Shown here in pieces: positions 1 through 8,747 of a DNA stretch of 64,000 bases. The stretch is from Lactuca virosa (taxonomy: Eukaryota; Streptophyta; Magnoliopsida; Asterales; Asteraceae): NCBI GenBank assembly GCA_928212115.1, contig CAKMRJ010005523.1:244514569-244578568 (forward strand), read 5' to 3'. Numbering within the stretch: position 1 is the stretch's first letter; the number at the start of each line of letters is the position of its first letter. The translations under genes were made by a program, and so were the position numbers. A model generated the notes under the pieces. That model was not told the origin of the DNA, ran no database searches, and worked only from the letters and a program-made list of their open reading frames with translations.

Positions 1-107
1 GAGGCTTGTCCTTTTGATGCAGATGCTTGTGTGCCGTCAAGCGATGGCATAGATCTGAGCGGACTTATCTCTCCTCTGCCAGGTGCCACAAGTCCTTTTC
101 CCGTCAT
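1..107 (-). pseudogene. Tat-type gypsy gag, N-terminal fragment (runs off the window)
   Basis: The minus strand reads an ATG at 107-105 and an open frame to the window edge. It matches, residue by residue with few changes, the start of the gag copy at 44746 (both begin MTGKG and continue through a GEISPLRSM block). It is the beginning of a second Tat-like Ty3/gypsy copy whose body lies outside the window to the left. Gag of this lineage forms the virus-like particle in the cytoplasm. Only about 35 codons are visible, so intactness cannot be judged. The assignment rests on similarity to the better preserved copy in this same window. Confidence 0.6.
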
Positions 108-154
108 TGACAACGTCTAGTGTCGTATCAAGGTTGTGTAACTCTGAGTACACG

Positions 155-168
155 TCCGGATAGCGCCA
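155..168 (-). other. Primer binding site of the left Tat element
   Basis: On the minus strand, directly after the LTR end, the sequence reads TTTGGCGCTATCC. Plant Tat/Athila elements have a TTTGGCGCC-like primer site immediately downstream of the 5' LTR. The second copy at 44796-44809 has TTTGGCGTCATCC in the same place. Confidence 0.5.
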
Positions 169-432
169 AATGTTCTGATATGTTCTCCAAGCTTAACATC
201 TTCTTTGTGGTGGTTCGATCTAGGTTAAGCCCTGTGATCACAGCAATGAAGAAGCAACGCCAGTCGACGTCCAGGAGGTGGTCCCAGTACGAAGCTCCGA
301 CGGTCTAGTTAGTATGAGTGTTTGTGGGTCTACGAAGATTAGGGTTTTGGATAAAAGGATGTGATCCCTTCCTCTGGAGGGACAGGGTTCCTTCGTATAC
401 CAAACAGACCCTACCTCCAATATGATCCTACC
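169..432 (-). repeat. Tat-type LTR fragment (copy 1 of 3)
   Basis: Starts TGTTCTGATAT at 169 and is clearly homologous to 21270-21497 and 44810-45030 (shared blocks include AATGAAGAAG, GTCTAGTTAGTAT and AGATTAGGGTTTTGGAT). It is the 3' part (minus orientation) of a roughly 610-bp LTR. Similarity fades around 430, where LTR family A sequence takes over. Confidence 0.7.
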
Positions 433-2159
433 TGGTTGTTCCTTACTTGATAGATCATGAAGGTAGACTTTGATTTAATGATAAATCTAGAATAACAATT
501 AGTCGCAATAAATATCAGACTAAAACTTAGTGATAATAATACTAGGTTACATCGACGGAAAAGACAATTGCTAGAAGCGAAGCGCTGCCCGAATTTTGAG
601 TCGTCGCTATAACAAGTGAGTGCATAGTCCATTTCATGAACATTATTTTAATACAAGTATTAATAAAGGTATTAAATATATGTTGAAAGTTTATATGTAA
701 GTTATATGTTTATTATCTGGAAATATGTGTTATATGTATATTTGTTGATATATGCTATGCGAACCAGACATGGTTCTATATGTGTTAAGATGTATTTACA
801 TGATAATAATAATAAAAGTATTATAAATGAGAAGATAAATGTATGTTAATACTTAATACTTTGTATAAAATATTACACTAAATTAGGATAGTATTGTTGA
901 AACAATGTTAGTATTAAAAGTTGATTATAAGCATTGTAGGCTTGCTTAGTGATAAAATAAGACTTAAAAGAGATGCTTAGTTCAATTAAGTTTGGATATT
1001 GGGTAGTATCTTATTAAGGGTACGTGTGTGATCAGAATAGACAGTAGAAACTATGTTCGAGGAGATTGATGATCGATGGAGTATGTCCTACGTACAAAAG
1101 TACTTTCTATGTACCAAGTCTTTTTCAAAGCACTGTGTCTTAGGTGCTACTTGTGTCGGGGTATTAATATGTTCTAAGGTACGAGTACTACTTATACCAG
1201 GGTACTATAATGTGCCATAAGTACTATCATGTACAAAGTCCTTTTTTTACACTATTGTGTGTCGGCATACTGGAGCGCGCAAGAGTACTTTATTAGTATT
1301 TCCCCATACTTTTTCTTTTGATGAGCTTTGTGTGTCAGCGTTTCCTTTCACGAAGTAATTGAGGGAACTTCATAGACTGCCTAATAGAGTGTGTCAGTAA
1401 TAGACCACTACTAGGTATATCTGATGTTGTATTGCCGGATAGGGTGAGTCTGGGGGTAAAATACCTCACGGTGTCAGACCACTGCTAGGCACAGTTATCT
1501 AGATAACCACCCTTGACTTACTTGTCTTGTTGTTTTTACGAATGGAGGTTCGTGATGAAACTTATTCCATTCCCCTCATTTGATGTATTTATTGATCCTC
1601 GTTTGTTGCCAGGGAATTTCCGAAGCAGCGTCGTCAGTTTATTTTTCATATTGATCCTTTAGGCTAGATCTTGTAAGATCGTAGTATAGGATCTATACGT
1701 GGGAATCGACGGAATGTGATATATTGTTTTAGAGATATGATATATCTGTGTTAATGATAATAGTTAGATTTGCAGGTTTGGGATATACATTATTGTCACA
1801 TTGTGGGATTGAAATCCCTATGTACTCACCAGGTTTCCCAACCTGACCCACTCAGTTTATTGTATCACGGGTGGCTATATGAAAGATACATTTTGCTGAG
1901 AAATTCAAGGAATATTAGGCCATTAGTTTAATTACTGTAAGGCTTATAATATTTCATTATGCTTATGTTTCTATATTCACGATGACATCTCAATGTTTTA
2001 ATATAAATAAAATACATTTCTTCGGAAGTGTTTTGATAAAACATTTATCATATTTTTGGGAACAAATTCCGCAATCTTATTCTTCAAAAAGGATACTCTG
2101 ATTTTTAAATAAGCATAAACAAATGGGTCTTTTCTGGCCGTGAAAATGGGGATGTCACC
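433..2159 (+). repeat. 5' LTR of the outer gag-only gypsy element (family A), 5' end unresolved
   Basis: From about 1481 to 2158 this matches the 3' LTR at 17250-17915 almost base for base, ending GGGGATGTCAC. The block near 600-640 (ACAAGTGAGTGCATA) matches the solo LTR at 56070, so the copy extends further left. The usual start TGTAACGCCCGCA is not seen, so the left end is truncated or decayed somewhere between 430 and 560. The start coordinate is approximate. Confidence 0.65.
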
Positions 2160-2161
2160 GT

Positions 2162-2173
2162 TGGTATCAGAGA
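2162..2173 (+). other. Primer binding site, family A element
   Basis: TGGTATCAGAGA follows the LTR end directly and matches, with one change, the TGGTATCAGAGC site complementary to the 3' end of initiator tRNA-Met used by many plant LTR retrotransposons. Confidence 0.75.
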
Positions 2174-2237
2174 ATTAGTTTAAGCGAACTAGGAGTAAGA
2201 ATTTATTTCTAGACTTAAACTTAGAATGTTAAGCGAT

Positions 2238-2426
2238 TGTAACACCCGCATATTCGGGCTAGTCAATTAAAATAATAAGCGTTAAAAATGATTTTTTTTA
2301 TATAGAAGATTATCTAGGATAAATAAACTTAACCAAAGTAATAGTTAGGGTTAACAATTGTAACCTATTCAACGTAATAAAGAATAATTACTTGAATATT
2401 ATATGTTTCATGATTATTATAATATA
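2238..2426 (+). repeat. Solo LTR (family A-like), left part, split by a nested element
   Basis: Begins TGTAACACCCGCA at 2238, preceded by GCGAT (2233-2237). The right half lies at 13325-13965 and is followed by GCGAT (13966-13970). The matching 5-bp target duplication plus LTR-like termini make this one LTR inserted in the gag leader of the outer element, later interrupted at 2426. No internal region of its own is present, hence solo. Confidence 0.8.
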
Positions 2427-2706
2427 TGTAACACCCTGTTCTAAAAGCATTCGTTTATGGATTTCAGAGGGCAAGGCTGGGGGCGTTTTGGTCCTTTTAT
2501 GGGATTTGAGTTTTATTCGAGAAGGTTTCGGGCCAGGGTGTGTTGCTAGAAGCGTAGGGCTTCTCGCCACCTTTTCGTGGATATAAAGTTCGTCGGAAAC
2601 GGACTTAGAATGAAGGAGTTATAGCACTTTGAAGTTATTGACATTAATGGTCCCTTAATGGAAAAGTTGGCAAAAATGAACATGCATGCAAGGTGGAAAG
2701 CGCGTG

Positions 2707-2812
2707 GGTATGCCCAGCGTAAGCTGGCTTACGCCCAGCGTATAAAGGGAAAAGGATTGCGGGTGCTTAAGGCGTACGCCCAGCATACAGGAAGTACGCC
2801 CAGCGTACCTCC
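2707..2812 (+). promoter_or_regulatory. Palindrome cluster 1 of LTR B
   Basis: Four copies of a TACGCCCAGCGTA-like palindrome (arms 5-6 nt, 3-nt centre) within about 105 bp, ending some 35 bp upstream of the ACTATATAAAG box. The same cluster recurs in the 3' LTR near 11289-11392 with more mutations. Confidence 0.7.
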
Positions 2813-3444
2813 AGAGTCCAGAAACCCTAATTTTAGGTCCAACCACTATATAAAGAACATAATGGCTCAAACCCTAGCCTCCTTATCTGTCCCTTGCCCT
2901 CAGAAAACCTAGATAGCCGTCCTTCCTCCATTGTTGTGTGTGTTTGACCTTGTGAAGCCTAGTTTGGCAAAAAAAGAGCTTGGAAGAAGAAAGAAGAAGT
3001 TGGCAAGGAAGGATTTGGGTGGCTGGAGCTCATAGATCTGGGATAGCATCATTATTTGAGACACTCTGAAGGTATAAAGCTTCCAACTTTCCTCATAGAA
3101 TCTTAGATCTAGGTTTATGGAGCTTTGGACCTTTTTGGGTCCAAAGCATGGACCTTTATGATGCAACATCGTCCTTGAGCTTGGGATTGCCACCCTCAGA
3201 GCTAAAAGTGTCCCATAAGTAGTAAAGTTTCAATCTTGATGATCCTAATGAGATCATGCATGAGATCTAGCCCTTGTTATGGAAGTATGTTGTCACCTTT
3301 TTGAGTTTGGGCTTATTTGGTGGGTTGCAAGTCACCAAGTTAGTGACTTTATGGGTTAAGACGTGGAAAAGGACCAGGATCTGTAATGGTAGCTTCTAGA
3401 TCTGAGTATTAAGAACTTAATGGGAAAAGGACTTAACAGAGGTA

Positions 3445-3525
3445 TTACGCTGAGCGTACAGTTACGCCCAGCGTACCCATCAATAGCCAGTACGATTAGC
3501 ATACGTGAATGTACGCCCCGCGTAC
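3445..3525 (+). promoter_or_regulatory. Palindrome cluster 2 of LTR B
   Basis: Copies at 3445-3458, 3462-3476 and 3511-3525 (GTACGCCCCGCGTAC) with a decayed one between. They lie about 600 bp downstream of the TATA box, so they would be in the transcribed leader. They are repeated in the 3' LTR near 11926-12009. Confidence 0.7.
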
Positions 3526-4817
3526 TCTGTCAGTATGGGCTTTGTGTTATTGGGCCACGGATTGGACCATGCTTTGGTCTTTGGGCCTTAGTGGGCCAGC
3601 AGAATTCAGTTTATGTGGTCCAAGAATATGTTTGGGCTTAGGGTAAGGCCCATTAGAGTGATTGGGCCTTATTTAGCAAATTGGGCCATTAGTGGGCCAC
3701 TAGTGGGCTTGGGAAGCTTACCCAGTATTGGGCCTTAGATATGGACCAAGTTGGACTAGGGGTAGAATAGTCATTTCACCCTAAGAAGGATTATTGTATT
3801 GGACTAAGTGATGTTTGGTATTGGTAGTTCGGGAAGCCGAAGGGTCAGCAGTTCGGGAATGTGCCAGTCAGCAGCCAGAGGAGTATCAGCAGGGTTCAGC
3901 AGTGCGAGGTGAGTCTCCTCACTGTGTGAATGGGTCTACGGCCACAATGTCGGCCCATGTAGTTTATGAGTAGGAAGACTCGGGGGTTAGCCCTAGGCAC
4001 TGTATGCTAGTATGTTATTCCGGACCAAGGTCCGATGCCGAGCGGGAGCCCGAGGAATGTTTGCATGTTAGAGTATACTTGTTGCCTGTGTGATACTTGT
4101 GTGTGCCTGGTAGGGAGATGAGTGTGGGCGAGGTCCCATATCTCATCACTAGCAGAGTGTGGACGGGGTTCCGTATCTCATTAGTAGTAGAGCAGGGGCG
4201 AGGCCCGAGATAGGAGAGAGGTGAGTGTGGGTGGGGGCCCATATCTCACTATCAGCAGGAGCATGGACGGGGTTCCATGACTCACCAGTAGCAGGACAGG
4301 GGCGGGGCCCAAGATAGGCGAGGCCTTAGTTTAGGAATACAGTAGAGTATGTTTAACTTATGTGTTATGTGTTATGATTATGTGTTGTATATGTTTAGCG
4401 GGCGGGGCCTAAGAAAGACAGATCTGTATACCGAGCGGGGTTCGATGCCAGGCGGGGCCTGATGCCGGAACTAGTCCGATGTCGGGCAAGTCCCGATGCA
4501 GTGGGCGGGGGCCCAGTATGTGGTTATGTATGTGGTATGTGGTAGGTTGGGGAACTCACTAAGCTTCATGCTTACGGTTTTCAGTTTTGGTTTCAGATAC
4601 TTCCGGTAGCAGAGAGAAGAGCTCGGGGTGATCGCATGGCACACACCATTATTGCTTAGCCTGGGATGTTTTACTCTGATAAAAAGAATATGTTTTGAGA
4701 TTATACTCTAATTTGATATAACAGTTTTGTTTATAAATGAAATGGTTGATTATTATGGCTTTCACTAATGATTTAAAAAATGGAATTTTCGAACCGTATT
4801 TTTGGGATGTTACAAGT

Positions 4818-4829
4818 TGGTATCAGAGC
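4818..4829 (+). other. Primer binding site of family B
   Basis: TGGTATCAGAGC, the standard initiator tRNA-Met primer site, three bases after the 5' LTR terminus. Confidence 0.9.
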
Positions 4830-5600
4830 CTTGGTTTGAGGGATTCGGATACACTCTTGGGTGTGTCTGAACTCAAACTAAGGAATTGGTATAGAAATTT
4901 TCAAAAGGAAAATCGATTTTTTTGTAAAAAGGATTTTGAGGAAAGATAAGAGTTTTAGAAAAAGCGTAAAGAAATTTTAGAAAGAAAGGAACTTTGAAAA
5001 GAGAAAAGGGTGTGGTGCATGCAATCAGCCGAGCTCAAGTAAGTTCTCCCAAATTACCCATACAAGGTTGTGCTATGTTATGATATGTGCTTTAGAACTG
5101 CATGCTAGATTAGGACTAGGGATCTAGGAGGATGCCTTATGTATCTGTTATATGTGTATGAGCTTTATGTGTTGAATGCTAGTACAGATTCCTGAGTAAG
5201 AGATAGTGCACTATGATTGGATTATGTGGTTAGGTTTCCCTTTTGTCTGAATGCTACTTGCTTTGTGCTTTGTGGGACTCTGAGTGATGGGAGTTAGCCC
5301 TTAGGTGAATACGTCAAGTCACATATGCCCAGGGTTGAATAATCTCAGAGTTCTGGATTTGGCCCTATTGCGCAGCTCTCGTATGAGTCTAACCGTTGTA
5401 GGGATGAGTCCTTTACTCGAAGGATTATCCGAGCCTCGTCACATGTGATGGTATTCAGGTAGTGGCTAATTGGCATTATGAAGATACCTTCAGTAGCTGA
5501 GGACTGAATGTGGGTTGGAGGTTACCCTAGGGCAAGCTAGGATGAGAATAGTGTTGGGAGCAGTAGTAGAAGTAAGGGACTTGGTGGAGTCGAGGCAATT

Positions 5601-5680
5601 ATTGAGGAAAGTACGGATAGATGTGGAAGGTAATAGGGGCCCATACTACTGAAAGCAGAGGATCTGTACTCGAGTCAAGG
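5601..5680 (+). repeat. Conserved 75-bp module shared by three pol-less elements
   Basis: A block reading GAGGAAAGTACGGATAG, then ACTACTGAAAGCAGAGGAT, then ACTCGAGTCA. Recognisable homologues occur at 35846-35925 (family F) and 15741-15825 (family A). Function unknown. Confidence 0.6.
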
Positions 5681-5774
5681 AGGGTTGAGATAAAACCGGG
5701 GAACTTGTAGTGAGTGTGAGATTCCTCAGCAGTGATGAGTATTTTGATGATAGTTATGTTACGACTCATGCAGT

Positions 5775-6560
5775 ATGGTGATGTTACGTGAGAAGCCAGT
5801 GGGCGGTTCAGGCGTCGGCAAGGGAACAGGCTCGGGTTCAGGAGCCAGTCAGCTCGAGGAGCAAATGAGAGAGTTTGTATCAGCTGAGGTTACGCGTAGT
5901 ATTCTGGATCAAACTCCTTTGATCTTCGGTACAGTCAAGGAGGGAATTTTGGAGCTTTTGGATAGCCGCCTCGAGGCCTTCCGGGCCGAGATTGCTGCGG
6001 GGAAGTTAGGGGCTCCTCTGGGGCCCGATGTTTATGGATCTCTGGGATCCCTCAGGAGGAAGGATCCGGTTATTAGCTCTTGTCGTCAGGGATCGGAGCT
6101 GGGTTATGCACCTTGTTTTCAGAAGAGTTCACTACAGGATTGGATCGTTGTAGAGGTTTCGCGAGCCGTACGCGAGGAGTTACCCGACATTATTGAGCGT
6201 GTTACTGACAAGGTAACCGCCAAGTTTCAAGGTCAGACAGCGACTGCGCAGACGGTTGATGAAGTAGTCGGGGGTGACTCGGGAGCAAGAGATTGGTTTA
6301 GGTGTGCAGTTAAGGAAGAGGAAGTGGACTTCTAGTCAGGCTCAACAATCTGAGTAGTCGGACGCTGCTATAGTTGACACCAGAGACCTGAATGGTTGTG
6401 ATGGACGTACAAGGGATGAAGGGGCACATGAGAAGGTTCACAGCAGGTCGCAGTGTGGCAGGTGCGGATGGAAGGGTGACCTCCACAGAGAATGCACATC
6501 GAAGGAAGAGTTATGTCTCCGTTGCCATCAGCCTGGTCATTTCCGGCAAATTGCCCCCGT
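5775..6560 (+). pseudogene. Degenerate gag-like gene of family B
   Basis: An ATG at 5775 opens 186 codons. The first 25 residues are Gly/Ser-rich; then comes an amphipathic stretch (EEQMREFVSAEVTRSI) typical of the N terminus of chromovirus gag, echoed by a second similar stretch near residues 120-150. The frame stops at 6335. In another frame, 6448-6556 encodes two zinc-knuckle-like motifs (CGRCGWKGDLHREC and CLRCHQPGHF). In the second knuckle the final Cys is replaced by Ala. The central capsid domain expected between these parts is not recognisable, so the protein is probably not a working Gag. The frame change between N terminus and knuckles indicates decay. Family known; loss of function inferred. 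Confidence 0.65.
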
Positions 6561-8159
6561 ATAGTGGTTAAGGCAGCTCAGGATTCATCGCAGATACTTC
6601 GACAGAGAAAGGGAGTTCAGGTTTCAACGCCCATGATTCCGTAGGAAGTCAAGATCGAGCTGCAATAGATCGCTAGTATGTAATTTGAATTCTCCTTTCT
6701 GTGATGATTTTATTGTTATGGTACTGCATCAATGTTAGCAGGTGCATTTCAGAATGTTATGTTTCCTGGTTATGATTGAGTTATATGCCATCTGCATACC
6801 ATGGATGTTAGTGTAGTGGTTCGAAGATGTTTCCCTTAGAGCAGGTTCTCGGGATGCAGTCACTGTAGCAAGTGTGAGTGGGGCTCGAGAGGTGATATGT
6901 TAATCTTCGAGGGTGGTTCATATTTGGGGTTGGTTAGTTTTGGATCACCAACAATAGTAAGTATCGGTTGTCAGCAGATCGACCATTAGATGAAGAGAAG
7001 GATCGAGAATCCTTTCCAAGCTGGGAGCTGTAGGAACCCAGTTGAATCGAAGTGGGGGAGTACTATCGCAGTAGTCAGAATCTGAGCTAGGAGTGCAACT
7101 TGGATGTGTTCGCATCCTTGCTGAGAAGGAAAGCAGCCGAGGTAGCCGTTTGGATAGGGCAGCAGGGAAGTCGGGAGTTTGAGAAACATACCGACATTGA
7201 GTTCATGTATTCGCTGTAGTAGAGGACTGGGTTAGGAAACCAGGTTGATATTTTCCCAGTAGCACGTGAGTTAATTAGGATGTTAGACTGTGGAGCGTTG
7301 GCTGTTGGATGTATTCAGGCTGGTAGCCAACAGTTAGACCGTGTGGGAAAGTGTTGTAAGACTGCGGGATAGCCGTAGCATTCATTAGCAGTTAGTTAGA
7401 GGAGTGTGGGCGGGGGCCCGTATCTCCTAATTAGCAGAGTGTGGGCGAGGCCCGTATCTCCTAGTCAGCCTGATAGAGATCGAGAAAGGATAATTCGTTG
7501 AGGATTCAGGATGGTTTAGGACCCGCGTAACCCTAGATAGGTGAGACCGGGGGCAGGGTCGCTCAGTAGTATGATTTGGGTGGGACCTGTGGGCGAGGCC
7601 CTTGCGATAGTAGCAAGACAAGTGAGACTTAAGAGAGGCCACTCCGAGATATAGTTTGGGTGAGACCCGTGGATGAGGCCCGTATGATTATAGCAGCGCA
7701 GGTGGGACCTGGCTGAGACCGTAGGACCAAGTTAGGGGATCGAGGATCCCAGGACTTAGGGAGCCAAAGTGGCAAGGTAGATAGAGCAGTTTTAGATAGT
7801 CGAAGTTTCTTCGGAGGTCGCTGGGAACGACTGAGAGTTTGAGCTTGGGTTCAGTAACTGGAGGGAATCTGGTATTCCGGATGGTGGACAGAAAGGTTCA
7901 GACCTGGGAGGTCCCCGTTCTTTTGGAAAGAAGGCAAGAGGCAACATGGTGTTCGGGCATAAGTGTCTATCATGATGATTCCTGTGTGCGAAGTAGCTTG
8001 GGGGTTTGCGGAAGTTTGAAGCTCGTCTTCTTCAGAAGGGAAGACCGAGTCGGCTTTCAGTGTGTGGGGAATGTTGTTTTGTGTGTAGAATCATCGGTTG
8101 CGTTCCCCAGATCAGTTGATGGGGAGATGGGTGTTAGTAAGGAGAGACTTCGAGGACGA
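6561..8159 (+). other. Non-coding interior of family B
   Basis: No ORF here resembles pol. The stretch has short GC-rich motifs like those of the LTR (GGGCGAGGCCCGTATCTC at 7391-7700) and one copy of the GTGTTGTAAGACT...CCGTAGCATTCA stem-loop unit (about 7344-7385) that is tandemly repeated in family F. The end (8140-8159) carries CGAGGACGA, resumed after the nested solo LTR as GACGAAGTCTAG. Confidence 0.6.
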
Positions 8160-8177
8160 TGTGACAACCGTCAAATT

Positions 8178-8238
8178 CAAGTCAAAGTCAAAGTCAACAA
8201 GTCAAAGTCAAAGTCAAAGTCAACAAGTCAAAGTCAAA
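8178..8238 (+). repeat. AGTCAA short tandem repeat
   Basis: About ten copies of AGTCAA or a slightly varied unit near the left end of solo LTR C. TCAA/TTGAC-type motifs can bind WRKY factors; whether these do is not known. Confidence 0.8.
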
Positions 8239-8717
8239 CTTAACTAATACTTGTATGTTAAAAGTTATTCTATAAAAATGTGTATTGGTATGCCAAGAAT
8301 TCAAGTGTTTCGGATATTCTATATGTTTAGCAATGTAAAACCCTAAAAAGGGAGTTAATGCATCAAAACACGACTAAGGACCCTTTCGGGGACTTAAAAC
8401 AATCATAAACGAAACATAACGGGGTTCACGAGCCTTGCATTACGAGATTATACGATAATAATGGCTAAAAGTAAATCTCTCCAAGTATGTGAAATCTCTC
8501 CCAAATCTCTCTCAAAATCTCTCTCAACTTTTTATAGTCATCCAGGTCATCCCGACCCTTAAATTGGCCGAAAACCGCTCAAAACGGGAGGTTATAGTGA
8601 AAAACCCTCTTAGGAACCGAACCCTTCTATTAGAGCCGAAGCCCCTCAGAACCAAAGCTGTCAGAAGCGAAGTTGTCAGAAGCGAACCAGCCACCTCAGA
8701 CCGAACCTGCATGCAAC

Positions 8718-8747
8718 CGAAATAGACCGAGCCCTCGGTCTATTTCG
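8718..8747 (+). repeat. Perfect 14-bp inverted repeat with 2-nt loop
   Basis: CGAAATAGACCGAG, CC, CTCGGTCTATTTCG: 28 of 28 arm bases pair. It sits in a region where CCGAA and TTCGG recur many times (8560-8870). Confidence 0.9.

Larger units (their letters stand above)
2427..4814 (+). repeat. 5' LTR of family B
   Basis: Begins TGTAACACCCTG and ends GATGTTACA. TATA-like ACTATATAAAG sits near 2847. CpG-rich palindromes of form TACGC-CCA-GCGTA cluster at 2707-2812 and 3445-3525. A splice-donor-like hairpin GAGGTGAGTCTCCTCAC is near 3907. GC-rich tandem motifs (GGGCGAGG plus CCGTATCTCA) fill 4100-4330. A CTCACTAAGCTT block lies near 4555. Confidence 0.9.

Noticed and set aside
1050..1300. Repeated GTAC/AGTACT motifs as another palindrome cluster in 5' LTR A
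   Set aside because: Units are short and irregular, and the homologous part of the 3' LTR is deleted, so no comparison is possible.
4818..4829. TGGTATCAGAGC sites as tRNA gene fragments
   Set aside because: Only 12 bases complementary to a tRNA 3' end, each directly after an LTR end; they are primer binding sites.
7839..8243. 134-codon plus-strand ORF in family B
   Set aside because: Crosses the boundary into solo LTR C at 8160; its C-terminal Lys/Ser repeats are just the AGTCAA microsatellite.
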